A DNA stretch of 64,000 bases from Tomocerus qinae (lineage: Eukaryota; Arthropoda; Collembola; Entomobryomorpha; Tomoceridae): NCBI GenBank assembly GCA_020055645.1, contig CM034546.1, forward strand, positions 134,995,875 through 135,059,874. Reading direction: 5' to 3'. Of this stretch, positions 1 to 12,189 are shown piece by piece. The notes beneath the pieces are model-generated. The model saw only the letters and a list, made by a program, of their open reading frames with translations. It had not been told where the DNA came from and made no database searches. Position 1 is the first letter of the stretch; each line of letters starts with the position of its first letter. A program made the translations under genes and the position numbers.

Positions 1-169
1 ATGGGATTAGCCCTTTCCGAAACTCAGTTCTGTATACGTGCTTGTAATGACGGTTCTAATTGCTTGATTTATGTAATACTCATTTTTAGAAATTAGCACC
101 CCCTAGATCCATTTTCTAGATACGCCCTTGTTTATCATTACTACTATTTATTAGTGTGAAAGTAATTAG

Positions 170-1249
170 CTAATCGTTTTTAGAGTTGGCAGAGTTGACG
201 ACATAAAATAAAATATAATTCAAAGGATACTTGATAATTTTGAAATTAGCAATGACCAAAAAGGCATGTGCGATGTAACAGGACAGTTTTTCATAAAAGT
301 TCATTGAATTGTAAAGATGCTTCCCTTGAAAATTAGGAAGGATGCGTTTAAATCCCAAGTAAAAAACAGACTTGGTAGTGAAAAATGGTACTCGATTGCC
401 AATCCCACTGAAAAGGGCATCTTGCAAAGTGATGACACCGATATCTGCTTTCTTCATGCTGGCAATAACGACGTTGAAGAGGATTTTCTGAAACAATTCC
501 TGATCTGCGTGGAGTGCTAAGTTGAATCTGTCTTCTTGTCCTAAAAGTCTTCCGTTGACAGCAAATTGGTGGAGGAATCCTTTGTATCCATTTCCATTAA
601 GGTCGAATAAACTCTTGTAGAAGTAGACGTATCCGATAAAAGCGAATTGGGTCACTGCCATATCCCACTGGCTGAACACAAGTTGCGGGTCCCAAGTCAG
701 CAACTCTTCCGGAGCATCGCTTGTGTCTAAATATTCCAAATCAGCTTTGATCACTCTGATCAATTCTTCCTTCCGCTTAGTCACGCCTAACTCTTCGTCG
801 GTAGGAAAAGTCTTTCGAGATTTCGCTCCACCCGCGTGCATTTTTCGGACATTTTCAAAAGTTTTGAACTTTTCATCAAATTCTTTAGAAAATATGTCAA
901 CACTTCCCCAGCCTTGGATATGGTCCACCGTCTCCTTGAAACGAAGGAAAGAATCGTCTGGTTTATTGAATCTTCTCGTCTTCAGCAAAACTAAGGCCAC
1001 TGGTTTCACGGAAAACAATAAACACAACGAATAAATTGTTGTTAAAACAATTCCCAAGAAATTTTTTTGGACAAACTTTCGTCCCTCTTCCAATAACTTG
1101 GGCTGTACCCAAGGAATATCTTTTGGGTGAATTATGTCACAAATATCACCAGGAATTACAGGAGCGTCTTCATTTAGCCTACTATAGTAAGAATTTATAT
1201 TTGATCGGAAATCTTTGTCCCAATTGATATTTCTATTGCTACTGTCCAT
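170..1249 (-). CDS. MpaB/DUF2236-type oxygenase-like protein (single exon)
   Basis: The open frame encodes about 359 aa from an ATG at 1249 (MDSSNRN...). The frame continues upstream to 1318 only with a GTG, and a splice-acceptor-like TTATTCTCAG lies just 5' of the ATG, so the upstream part is probably a 5' UTR intron. A hydrophobic segment near residues 66-88 (LTTIYSLCLLFSV) is followed by the pattern T-x-R-F-x-x-P...F-x-R-F-x-x-T-x-x-H, then W and RKMHAG, then a later GRLLGQEDRFNLAL segment. This order resembles the ER-bound oxygenase mpaB / rubber-oxygenase (DUF2236) fold, where conserved histidines bind haem or metal. The RKMH and T..H histidines are the candidates. The role in this animal is unknown. 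The length is normal for the family. The family assignment comes from recalled motif patterns, so it is moderately secure, but the gene is clearly coding. Confidence 0.72.
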   Translation of the reverse strand: MDSSNRNINWDKDFRSNINSYYSRLNEDAPVIPGDICDIIHPKDIPWVQPKLLEEGRKFVQKNFLGIVLTTIYSLCLLFSVKPVALVLLKTRRFNKPDDSFLRFKETVDHIQGWGSVDIFSKEFDEKFKTFENVRKMHAGGAKSRKTFPTDEELGVTKRKEELIRVIKADLEYLDTSDAPEELLTWDPQLVFSQWDMAVTQFAFIGYVYFYKSLFDLNGNGYKGFLHQFAVNGRLLGQEDRFNLALHADQELFQKILFNVVIASMKKADIGVITLQDALFSGIGNRVPFFTTKSVFYLGFKRILPNFQGKHLYNSMNFYEKLSCYIAHAFLVIANFKIIKYPLNYILFYVVNSANSKND

Positions 1250-2414
1250 TATTTCAAATACAAGGAGAATCTGAGAATAAACAGGATCCAGCAAACAAAA
1301 TATTCCGTGACTGAGCACAACAACAAATGCATCTAACGATATTTTTCATTTCCATGTAACATAGTAATATCCTTCGTTTCGTATACATGTAGGTCTTTTA
1401 GGCATCAGAATATTATAGATAATACAGAGAGGCTAATATAGCCAAAGAATGTGGGTTGAAATAAATCCTATATATTCATATTATGATTTATTACAATCCA
1501 TACATTTAGTGTATAAAAAAATCACATAACACAGCTGCTTATATAGAATTATAACTTAATATTATTACCTATATGTATATCGTTCTTTTCCTTCCTCCAG
1601 ATATATAATTTTGCTGAAAATAATGTAACAATAATAAGCGGTTTGTTCATTCAGTCTTAGTTTTTGTGCGGTTTTGTGTTGAAAGTTCTGGCATAGAACA
1701 GACGAAGTGTAATACATGCATAAACCTTAATAATATAATATGATTTTCCTCTTGTACTTTTCAAGGTTACGTACTTGTTAATTTGTGTGGCTATACAGTA
1801 GTTTCTACTCAGTGGTGTTACGTAGATTTCTTACTTTACAGGTTCGTATTGTATACGCATTTGGAAATTCAATTTCATTCTGTCTGATTGCTGTTTCTGC
1901 TGTACATCGTTGCGTTATGAACACATAAACTGATAAAAAGGATGCAACATAAAAAGCTGTTGCATGTTGGTGAGACTTTGAGAAAAGGACTTTGTTGCGA
2001 GTTTATGAGCATTTCATACGGCTGTCATGATACATGATATTGGGATAAATACCTCCCCTTCCATACCCGACAGCCAGCTGAGACTGATGTTGGATATCAG
2101 CGGCTCTTGTAAAAATACGTCAATATCTAAACATTTGGACACCAGAACAGAGTTTTACTGTCTGTAATGATGGTAGACTTAGAACAATTCAGAGTTTCGA
2201 AGTACCTAAGTAAAAATAGAAAAAAATATACCCATTTTTACATGACAGTAAATAATATACTTATCTAGTCAATTTTCATACTTGAGACACAAAAACTTTT
2301 CTACATTGATTCATTTCAGGGACAAAAATCAACTAATTTTATTTCATTATTTTGACAGATACCGATTGAAAATTGTCAATATTTTTAATTTTATCGAAAC
2401 AAAAGTATTTTAAA
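1250..2414. other. Gene-free AT-rich spacer
   Basis: This is intergenic sequence between the divergent oxygenase-like gene and the ankyrin gene. It should hold both promoters. I see no open frame, repeat or RNA gene I can support. Confidence 0.6.
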
Positions 2415-3949
2415 ATGCAGGCAATTGAATTAAAGTCACGTTTAATATTAAAACCACTGTATGAGGCGATAAGCGAAAACGACAATGAAAAAGTGAAGTA
2501 TTTGCTTACAAGTTGTGATAATTCTGAAGCCCTTAAGAAACTGTTAGTGCTTAATCAAGTACCTGACAAACGGAGGAATCCTTTGAATGTAGCTTTGAAA
2601 TCTGGTTCATCCGATGAGATAATAAAAGTTCTATTGGAATCCGGTGCGGATCCCAATGAACATGTCCTACATTCTCCTTTCCTTCTGGCCATTAGACGGA
2701 GAGATTTGAAATCCTTTAAACTATTCATCGAATACGGTGGAAACCCGTTGAAAAGTCCCAATATTATGCTGACAGCTCTAAAGAACAAATACTACGACGA
2801 AGGAATTCTGAAGGAAATCGCAGATTATGGAATTAAAGTTCAAATTAAGAGTAAAAGTAAGAAAATCTTAAAAATTTCACTCATATGATTAGAATGTTTG
2901 GAATACGATGCTTCAACTCTAGTTACAACTTACAATTTATTATGATATTTATTTTTACAGAAGTACCTTATCCGTTCCTTATTCGTGTACTCAATTCTGG
3001 AAGTCTGGATTTAGTTGAGTCAGTATTAACAAATTTTCAAGAGATATCAAGAACCACATACAAGATGCACCATCCTCGATATAACAAGTATTTAAAGTCA
3101 CCAATTGCAGATTTAATAAATTCGGGAATATTTAAAAACTGTGGAAATGGAAATTCTTCAGCGGAGTCAACTGCAAATTATGAAGAATTATTTCGAATAG
3201 TCAAAATAGTTTACAAAATGATGACAAAAGAAGATCGTCAACAAACATTGCACGATTTTAATCATTCATGGGGATCTTTAAACAGTTTTTCACTACTGGA
3301 CGATTCTCACTATGAGTATGTCGATTTGGCAAACAAAGATCTTCTGGAAATAGTTCTAGAAGACTTGAAATGTGACTTTGACATAAATTCAGTTTATAAA
3401 TGTGGAGATAAGGGTTTTGGATGTAATGCGGAAGGAGGAGAACAAAACTTGTTGGTCTGTGCTTTTAGATACCGGAATGAAGATATGGCAGAACAGCTGA
3501 TAAAACTAGGAGCAGATTTGTCTCGACTCAAATTTCAAGACCTTTCTTTAATATACCGACTATCGAATAGGGATAGGTTATTGAAATTACTAATCGCTGC
3601 AGGATTTCGACTGCCACATAATTTTGACATTTGGGAATTCGTAAAAGTGACGGATTTTCGCGATTATGTCCTCTGGACGGGATCTTGGGTCGACTACTAT
3701 ATAAATGAAAAAATGATATATCTCTATAAAGTTTATGCAACTATAGTTCCCCAATATCAACTTAGTCTACGAAGTCTAAGTAGGGAAAGCATGATTAAAA
3801 ATTATAATCCATACAATCTAAAATTAACTATGGATAAATTACCACCACCATTAAAGGCATATTTAAACTTTAATGATTGTAACCAATACGATGTTAGCAT
3901 GGATAATTTACATTTTACTGATCATACATATTACCGTATAATTCATTAG
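2415..3949 (+). CDS. Ankyrin-repeat protein with C-terminal SOCS-box-like segment
   Basis: There are two exons, 2415-2856 and 2961-3949. The donor is AAAA|GTAAGA and the acceptor TTTTTACAG, with a phase-1 join, giving 476 aa. The ATG at 2415 is the first in frame. Ankyrin repeats are visible around residues 54-115 (PLNVAL...VLLESGADPN, then PFLLAIRRRDLKSFKLFI) and again near 300-365 (ALL-type LIKLGADLS, LLIAAGFRLP). Around residues 413-460 the pattern L-x-L-x-x-L-x-R...LPPPLKAYL resembles the SOCS box of ASB-family proteins, which recruit elongin B/C and cullin-5. The usual LC-R cysteine is Ser here. If the SOCS box is real, the protein is a substrate receptor of a cullin-RING ubiquitin ligase. 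The substrate cannot be inferred. A degraded copy lies at 7.7 kb. Confidence 0.85.
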
Positions 3950-4710
3950 AATTTAATTCTGATGTTAAATCAATTGTGAATTAATTAAGCACTATAGTTA
4001 CCGTTCAAACATTAACTGTTTATTTTTTCCGCAATTTGTTTATTACAATGTAAATGTTTTGTTATACTTTCTATATGCTATGTTACTATTACATGTATAT
4101 CGTTATCGTGTAGCACTTAACGTATTTTCCTTAAACCGAAGGTATAATTATTTCCTAGTTCATTTACACGTTATGTAATTTTAATTCTAGTACATTTATT
4201 TAAATAGCAATTAATAAGACTGTGGAATATTTAAGATAGCAAATATTCGTATTTCCGTATTCATTATAAAAATATACAAATCAGGACAAGAATTTCTATT
4301 TTCCCTGTACCTTTATTTATTTTACGTTAAAGGAAACAAAATTGCTAATAAATAAAATTGTTACAAATAACAAATATCCCTAATTTAAGTATTTTACGTT
4401 AATTTCATTATTTCAGTAACATTTTCAGTCTTTGTACTTTCTTGTATCGTAAGATTAGGAAATAGTTTGCTGGGAATCAGTCCATTGTCAGCATTCCATA
4501 GGAAAACTTTAACAGCTGTGATCGATAGATTTATTTATTTTATATCCGTTTTAATCAGGCACGTATCCAGAAATTTGGTCAAGGAGGGCGCAACCAAAAA
4601 CAATGACTAATTTTGCAATTTTTGGCCTTTTTTGGGATAAAACCTTTTTTTCTCAGATTTAGGAGGAATGATGCGTCTCCCTTCCGCCCCCTTGCTAGAT
4701 ATGTGCTTGG
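3950..4710. other. Gene-free spacer between convergent genes
   Basis: This AT-rich 3' flank is shared by the ankyrin gene (+) and the UBC-like gene (-). It contains several AATAAA-type signals but no frame I can support. Confidence 0.55.
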
Positions 4711-6435
4711 TTATAACTTATCTTTAACAAAGTCAAAAAGAGTGATTTCTTTTTGTCTCCTATGGGTCATATTATTACCATTACGGAATCTAGGTAGTAC
4801 ATGGTTTGTATTGTGTTTTCCCTGAATGTTGTTATGGTAACCTTGACTAGCAGATCGTTTAACAGCCTCAACAAGCTCTTTCTCCCGTTCATCGTTATCC
4901 ATTTGTGGCATATCAATAAATTTAAAAAAATCTTTCCAGTTTTTGACGGCAACAATTATAGAATAAAGGCCTTTTAATTCATCCCTAAGAAATTCCGGAG
5001 CAAGGCCATAATTAGAATTAAATTCGGTTAAATCTAAGAATTTTGTGACGTTGGCAAATTTAATTTGAAACATTACTAAATTTCGGCTAACTTTTGTAGC
5101 CTCAAAGACTTTCTCGGAGCGGTGTCCAGCATAATTGACATCTGACAACTCTGGATAAGGAGGATAATTGAATTTATTTCCTTCGCAATACCAGAAAACA
5201 TTTCTAGCGTCACATTCATTCATAAAAACTTTAGAAATGTCTTCCCACTGAAATTCTGTGGAAATTGTCAAATGCATCAAAAATTCTCCTAAATTTGGCA
5301 CGTAAGATTTGTGTCTACTTTTCTCATTTGTGATAAACGTTTTTAAAGATTCGTTACTAAAAGAAATGAGCTGTTTGTCGCACTGAGCATATTGATACAA
5401 AAGTCTAAAAATAGAAAAATAGCCATTGATGAATTTATCATTGGCTGTTGAGTTTCTCTTGTTATTCATAATTTCGACTACTAAGCTATTCATTAATGAA
5501 GAGCAGACTTTGAACACTTTTTGGTGAATTGGTCCAATGTAATTAATTCTAGAGCAGATAAGTTCTACTGTATGGAGCAATTGTTTTTTAATTTTCCAAT
5601 CCCAATCTTCTGAGCGAAGTAGAATTGGAAGCCAGTATCTAAATTGTTGATTCCTGGACCCGGAACGAATTCTTCCTTGGAAAAATGAATTATTGCTTAA
5701 ATATTCGCATGGAGAAGTGAGAATTCCATTCGTAAGATTTTCTATCTGAACTCCGTAGCCGATTACAGAATTATTTCCATTAAATTCTGTATTGGCATAG
5801 CAGACATAAAAAGTTTGAAGGATCCCGTTAGAGCGTGGATTTCTCTTCTGATGATATTCAATGATAGATCTGGCAACATCAGGATCTTGGATAACTTGAG
5901 GAAACCATTTAGTAGAATCAGATCCAACATGCCCTGTCTCGTAACATTTGAAATCCAGAGCACTTTTTGTCATTTTCTGAACACTCTCCATTTTCTTGGA
6001 TAACATTCCCTGCATCACCAGCGACTGCATCGACAACAAAATTGTCGACACAGTGTAAGCCGATGACCATCCAGAAGCCTCCGTTTTCCAACTTGAGTGA
6101 CTCTCTCTGAAGTTCCCGAAGATATTCAGACATACTTCTACCCGTCCCTTTTTGTCATACACTTGCAATCCACTTGTATAACTGATAAAAGACTCGAAAT
6201 ACGCTTTCGGAGGAGAATTCGGGTAGTCATTCGGAAAATCCAGGCAAAATCGAATGGGAATTCCAGAAAGATGTCCTGATCCAACAACAATTCCATACCA
6301 CCGCATTAAATTCCCTGAAACGGGAATTGCATTTGCTCCAACAATCGGTTCTTGTTGCAATTGCTTCAAATCCTGGCAAAGACGCTTGGTAACTGGGGAC
6401 GACATTCTCAATCCAAAGTCTATTAATAGTAACAT
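4711..6435 (-). CDS. Long UBC-domain (E2-like) protein, non-canonical active site
   Basis: A single exon encodes 574 aa. An in-frame ATG at 6405 (MSSPVTKRLCQDL) would give 564 aa and is equally plausible. Residues about 15-145 form an E2 ubiquitin-conjugating fold: an N-terminal helix KRLCQDLKQLQQEP, then FPNDYPNSPPKAYF, then a candidate catalytic cysteine in VCLNIFG (about residue 102), then GWSSAYTVSTILLSMQSL. The HPN tripeptide that normally precedes the cysteine is missing: the stretch reads SGLQVYDKKG. E2 activity is therefore uncertain. Residues about 150-574 are not a domain I can name. They include YVPNLGEFLMHL, and VSRNLVMFQIKFANVT near residue 480. Usual E2s are about 150-250 aa, so this is an E2 fold fused to a large extra region. 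It is convergent with the ankyrin-SOCS gene. Confidence 0.8.
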   Translation of the reverse strand: MLLLIDFGLRMSSPVTKRLCQDLKQLQQEPIVGANAIPVSGNLMRWYGIVVGSGHLSGIPIRFCLDFPNDYPNSPPKAYFESFISYTSGLQVYDKKGRVEVCLNIFGNFRESHSSWKTEASGWSSAYTVSTILLSMQSLVMQGMLSKKMESVQKMTKSALDFKCYETGHVGSDSTKWFPQVIQDPDVARSIIEYHQKRNPRSNGILQTFYVCYANTEFNGNNSVIGYGVQIENLTNGILTSPCEYLSNNSFFQGRIRSGSRNQQFRYWLPILLRSEDWDWKIKKQLLHTVELICSRINYIGPIHQKVFKVCSSLMNSLVVEIMNNKRNSTANDKFINGYFSIFRLLYQYAQCDKQLISFSNESLKTFITNEKSRHKSYVPNLGEFLMHLTISTEFQWEDISKVFMNECDARNVFWYCEGNKFNYPPYPELSDVNYAGHRSEKVFEATKVSRNLVMFQIKFANVTKFLDLTEFNSNYGLAPEFLRDELKGLYSIIVAVKNWKDFFKFIDMPQMDNDEREKELVEAVKRSASQGYHNNIQGKHNTNHVLPRFRNGNNMTHRRQKEITLFDFVKDKL

Positions 6436-6516
6436 TTATATTTAGCTATTATATTGTATATTGTAATTAGTAATTACCAAGGTCACTATAGTTATTTTCT
6501 CCCCTTTCTAACCAGG

Positions 6517-6664
6517 TTGTCTCTAAGCGGATGTTTTCGAATAAATATTTGTTATTTGCACTCCGAACCCAAAGCCCAAACCTTCTCAACATACATAATC
6601 GCAAAATTTGGACCCAGAGTAAAAATAACAAATTTTGATTCGGAAAACAACGGCTTAGAGACAA
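6517..6664. repeat. Short inverted-repeat (hairpin) element
   Basis: A 148-bp element has arms starting TTGTCTCTAAGC at the left and ending GCTTAGAGACAA at the right. The arms continue to pair imperfectly for about 45 bp (TTTTCGAATAAATATTTGTT against its complement). It has the form of a miniature inverted-repeat transposable element (MITE). I could not define a target-site duplication. Confidence 0.65.
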
Positions 6665-7714
6665 TGGGAAGAAAGGCCATAAAGTATATATAGCGACCTT
6701 GAGTAGTTACTTAAGTGGGATGACATCGGTTATTGTATCTGAATGCATTAATCTTCTTTAATTTCAACTGTATTCTATTTACTTTAAAATATACATTCGC
6801 AAGTAGTTTACCTTGTTTTGTCGGCTTCCTGCGATTTAGTACGAATAAATTATTGACACAGCTAAGTGGCAACAAATAAACGACAGAGGTACACTATAAT
6901 AGTGAGAGAGAACCAGTTAGAGAAGACAAGTGACGATGTGAGCTGCAAAGACTTCACAGTGCTTTAACAGACTGAGGCTACGACAGTTTTATGAGTGTTT
7001 ATATAGTCAAAAGGCTTTGACGTCAAAGTTAAGAAAAGCCAACTCGACATTGCTAAGTTTATGAATGAGAATGATTCACTCAAGCAAGCAGAAATGGGAA
7101 TCGTTCACTACACGCGAATGCCAACGACTTCTTACGAGGTATAGCTTTGTGTGGATTCGTGAGACTGCATATTTTCTGCATGGTTCAATGTTAAGCTTTG
7201 CGTATTCTGTTTTTACAGATGCTTTGATACCCTTTCGCTGGACTAACGTTTTGATCTGCTCTACATTCTATCGTCTGAAAAACGACATGATGACGTAAAT
7301 GACGAACGCGACAGTTTCGTTTTCAACTTACAACCGAGTTTACATGTTTCGTAACACTATTACCTGTCAGCTGTGGCTTTGTTGATAAATACAGATATTG
7401 GTCGGAAGTCGGAAGCTACTCCACCACCTCCCAAGTCTAGTCCTAGTCTGCAAGTTGGAAGAAAAGATATAAATAGACGAGGAAAAGTATCTTTGACAAA
7501 ATAAATAATATGTAGTCAATTTTCATATTTCACGTCATTTGAAAAAACTTTATATAAAACCATTCTTTTTAGATTTCTATCAGTTTTAATATAATTTTAT
7601 TTATACAATCTTTCACATTGTATTCTATAAATACATAGATTGTTCAATAAAACACTGACTAACACTAATTAAATATCGTCATTTTTGGAAATCCATCGAG
7701 TTATAAAAATTAAA
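6665..7714. other. Gene-free stretch upstream of the ankyrin pseudogene
   Basis: I see no supported gene here. Around 7500-7560 the sequence resembles the 5' flank of the intact ankyrin gene (near 2255-2330, shared TAGTCAATTTTCATA), so the duplication that made the pseudogene included upstream DNA. Confidence 0.45.
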
Positions 7715-7905
7715 ATGGAATCATCTGAATTAAAATCACGTTTAATATTAAAACCTTTGTATGGGGCAATAAGCGAAAACGACTATGAAAAAGTGAAGTA
7801 GTTGCTTACAAGTTGCGATAATTCTGAAGCACTTAAGAAAGATAAGATATTATGATGGATAATTTAAGTTTTATTGATTATAGATTTTATCGTGTAATAC
7901 TTTAA
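7715..7905 (+). pseudogene. Ankyrin-SOCS gene pseudogene (internal deletion, nonsense codon)
   Basis: This is a broken copy of the gene at 2415-3949. The ATG and first 28 codons align almost base for base, then TAT (Tyr) has become a TAG stop at 7799-7801. After the equivalent of codon 42, near 7840, the sequence jumps straight to the last codons of the parent gene (ATGGATAATTTA..., ending TAA at 7903-7905). About 1.3 kb of coding and intron sequence has been lost. No functional product is expected. Confidence 0.9.
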
Positions 7906-10900
7906 TAGTTCCTACTACATAGCTTATGTGTGTATTATATTATTTGTATTTATTACGCGTCAGTAGCTTTGTATTCGATTATTAACTTTGTAATATTTCT
8001 ATATCATTAAACAAAACTCTAAAATAAAATCTATTCTATTTTTATATATTTATAATAAAACTTCCTATTTCAAACTCTATTTAAGAAGATCAAAGAAGAC
8101 TTTGTAGTTTTACTTCGCTAAACTGGTTCAAAATTCGGTCCCTTGGGCATATCTTATGATATGCTCTCGAGAATGATCCTGAGTATAGGAGTAGCTAAAA
8201 AATTAAAAATTTACTCGCTTCTAAGTTATTAATGTATTGAGACCGTTATTATTCTTATGGTTACAGTCGTTACTTTGATCCCTGAACGACTATACGACTG
8301 AATGCTTTTTTATATGCACAACATGCAGCATAATAGCATACTGTATAATTATATTATAGGTATTCCAATATTTGTAATGATGACCGTATACAATTATATT
8401 ACATTTCATTTTCACCATAAAAATCTCATGTTACTAAATTTATTGTAGACATTGGTCGTTTGTTATGGTAAGAAATGATTACCCCACATTATAAAAACTG
8501 TCTAGTTGTCCTTTCATAAGTAGCTAAATTCTCTATGCATGAGAATAGTCGGGGAATTCATGCTTTGTATCCTGAAGTACAAACTTTATGATGGCGACAG
8601 TTTGGATGTACTGGGTTAAAATGGTATGGTCAACAAATTATCGGACTGTTGTTTACAATATCCTCTTGACTCAAATAGATTAGTGAAATCACAATGACTC
8701 CAATTCTGAAGTTTATCTAGCCAAGTTCTGTCTGGATTTCTTTTTAAAAATATAAAAGATATCTACCGAAATATTGATACCGTGATAAGCACTACATACA
8801 CATCGTACTAAATACAAGTAGGTAATATATATCACTGAATTGCTGTTTTCCTCAGCGAACTCTGCATTATTCATTCTTTTAATTATTAAGTTTTATGTTT
8901 TGAATTACAATTAGTGCCCATGCTAGTAGTGTAGTTATAATCAAGAAATATCAAGAAAATAAATCTATAACTATTACAAGGATTACCTAAATGAATTTAA
9001 TGAATTTAATTTCAATTATTTATACTCGAGTCCCATGTGTACATATTATTATGTATTTATTGGTCGTGTAGAGTTAACTCATTCTACTTTTAAGTTGTCA
9101 AAAATATATTTTAAAGAGTATTTTGGAAATGGAATATTTAAATTCTATAATTTGTTAATTGGAGTTATTGCATTGTGTTACATCTACATGGTACAAACTC
9201 ATGAGCGTAAATGAATTTGTTTCTTGCTTAAGTAAGCTGGTTGACACGTCGACAAGGGATAACAAAGCATGCGCATGCTATGGAAAAACAAACTACTTGC
9301 AAATCAGAATGAATATCAAACAAAATGATAGTTATTAAAAAAACAGGTAAATACCAAAGACTGCCTTTCATATATAGAATATTTACATACCTGTAATTAC
9401 TTATGTACAAAAGTATATCTGAGTAAATGTAAAAGGCGTAAAGTATGCCGCGGTTATCTCTAAAATGTAACCCAATTTAATTTAAACCTGATTAAGCCCT
9501 TGTCTCTTTTTGGGTTAAATAAATAGTTCTGTTTCTGTTTGTTCCAGTCGTTTTGCCATTCTATTTGTCAAGCATACAAATGTTATACTTGGTAAAAGAA
9601 CAAGTTGCAATGTTTCAGAAAAATAATTAGCAAATACTCTCAAAAAATAATTAATGGTTAATACGGAGAGTAATTGTATCCAATATCTTTTTTATACAAT
9701 TTCATCTCTCTGGTAATTCACAGCATGTCATGTACAGAGAATACTAGTACATATAAATTCATCAATCCAACGGTTGTCAAAAAGATAAGTAATTAGGACA
9801 TATATTGGCATCAAGGAAACATATTACGTGACATAATCATACATATTTATTATCCACGTCATATAATGTAAATTATCTGTATAGAAAGTATTTGTAGACA
9901 GGTACATTTTTCACTGCAGTCAAAAATGAAAAGCGTAAACAGGATATTGCTATCAGCAAATGATTTAACATTTTATGGCTTACATAACTTCGTATAAAGA
10001 TTATTCAAACCGCCAGATGAATAGTCCAAAAGAATTCCTGGCTTTTCCACGCTTTCCATGGCCAATATCTACATAGCCTCAACTCTTTACCCTTAAACCA
10101 ACATTGACCATTTAAAATGACATGATAAATAAAAATTTGGGCTCTAACAGAATTCTACCTAGAGGGAATATTGAAAAATGCTATTTCAGTAGATGGATCT
10201 TGATATTTTTTTGGTTATTAAAAACAGCATTTACGTAGACACTTACGTAAAATAAAATAATGGAGATCCATTAAATATAAGACCGACTTATAATAACGGC
10301 AAAGTAAGCACTCGTGGGGTTTATGGTGCCCCAATTACGATAGATAAACGATAAGGATGAACCAAATCGCCCAAAGTGAAATGATCCTTATAATAGTAGA
10401 TATTTACTCACCGTTGTCATAAATTGGTGGCAGTCACACTCTGGCATTGAAGCCAATTACACCAAATACCTCTCCTAATTTGTTGCTTGAAAGCAGAGTT
10501 TCTGTCTCGCTCTTTTAAAAGTGCTTTTCAACAAAAACAAATCGACTGCGAGTATTCTTCTTCTGGTAAGTCACACTAAACTAGCTAATTACAATCTTCG
10601 AAAATTTGTATGTATAGATTTTATGCGGATAACAAATAGAAATAAAAATATTTTAACGTTAGAACGATAAATCAGTACTTAGTACTTTCCTATAGGCAGC
10701 TATATCATATCTAAGTACCCATGCCTAGCCTATCTGTACATACCGTCCTTTACCTGTTTTATAAAAATGGTAGGAGTGAGTTTTTAAAAAGCAGTCCTTA
10801 AAAGGAGTACCTTTTTTGTTCCCTGTAAGAGCTCAACAAATAATAGTATCAAATATATTGCATTTTTCCGCGAGGCATGTGTTTACAAAGTTTAGCCGTT

Positions 10901-12189
10901 TTTGAAAAACAGATCCTCATTTTCTCACATTCAGGGGGAGCTACATCCTTGCTGTCCCCTCTAGATACGTGCCGGCAGCTGGTTAACAAAATATAAAAAT
11001 ACAATACAATACAGATTATAGGTGTTTTGTAGAAGATAACCAAGGTTAGGCTTGGTGACTGCAAATTTAGCCGAAAATATCAATAACTTTTATAGCGACT
11101 GTTCTGCATAATGTGTTATCATCCGCACTGAACCTCCTCGGTTGATTTAAAAACACACCTGTTCGTAAACAATTAAGACTAGCTTATAGGTGTACCTGAA
11201 TCGGTGATTACGACTTATGACTTTATTGAAAGATTTAATTTAATAGTTATAGGATTAAGTTATTTTTACATTTTGTGTTATATATCCGCAGTATCATAAT
11301 CAGGCGTTTGCATTTGGTGATTAATAATAAAACCAATGATGGTATTAAAGTTTTACAGAAGACTAACTCTCATGGTCGCAGTAGCTTGACGTTAACCAAG
11401 AACTCCAAATGCAAAATATGCTAAGCTAATTTGGCTAATCCACCAACCAATATTTATTTGTAATTCGGGAAGAGAAGACGATATTATGAAAATAATTAGC
11501 AGGTAACGGAAGCAATGTGCAATAATGAGGATGATGTCGCCTGGGACATTTACCGCATCAAGGGAAAAATCGGGTTAGCAAGAAAGCATGTTGAACACTT
11601 TCATAAATCAGTCAATGGTCATAATTTTGAAGGAAATCAACATTTTTTAGCTTTTCAGATGTTAACTTTTTAGATTTCCAGACTTCCCGACCGAAAAGTT
11701 CAGATGTCGAATTCGGAATAGAGAAAAACTTTCCCTTGCGAAAAATTTATGAAAAATTGGAAGGTAAAAAAATTCTTTTAAATTTGAAGACCTTTTCTCT
11801 TTTAATTTCCTTCGGTTTAACAGCTTTGATTTTTTTGATTTCAGAACTCCAACCTGAAATAAAATTGGTAGGCAGCAATTCATTAGAAAAAACTACTTTG
11901 ATCGATGATTCCGACGTCAAACCCTCAAATTTTCTGAAATTTGATGAAGATCCAGTTGATGATGTTTTATTTCACTCAATTTTAAAATTTTTGTTAATAA
12001 TGTATGGGTCATTGTATAATGATAGGTATGCTTTAGTATTAGAGTTTTCAGGGTGGGAAAAGGTATGCGGGTGTCTTGGTCGGAGAAGTTCCACTATCTT
12101 GTCGAACTATTCTTTGAACAATCAAAGTGCTTCTTCCTTCCTTCGAAGGGACTCAAATGTGTCAGCGAACTAGAATTTAATTGTTCATG
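7906..12189. other. Gene-poor AT-rich region
   Basis: Only short chance frames are seen. A frame at 11736-12173 has no family resemblance and no splice context I trust. One small MITE fragment (10744-10825) is listed separately. No RNA gene was recognised. Confidence 0.5.
10744..10825 (-). mobile_element. Deletion derivative of a CAGGGAACAAAAA-ended MITE
   Basis: Read on the minus strand it begins CAGGGAACAAAAAAGGTACT and contains GGACTGCTTTTTAAAAA and TTTTTATAAAACAGG. These are shared with the better-preserved elements at 18839-19064 and near 62416-62600. The middle is missing. Confidence 0.6.

Noticed and set aside
723..1227. Plus-strand frames over the oxygenase-like gene
   Set aside because: They are shadows of the minus-strand coding exon, with no family resemblance.
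11736..12173. 145-codon frame with a hydrophobic start
   Set aside because: No recognisable domain, no splice context, AT-rich composition like the surroundings, and it runs into the TPR pseudogene on the other strand.
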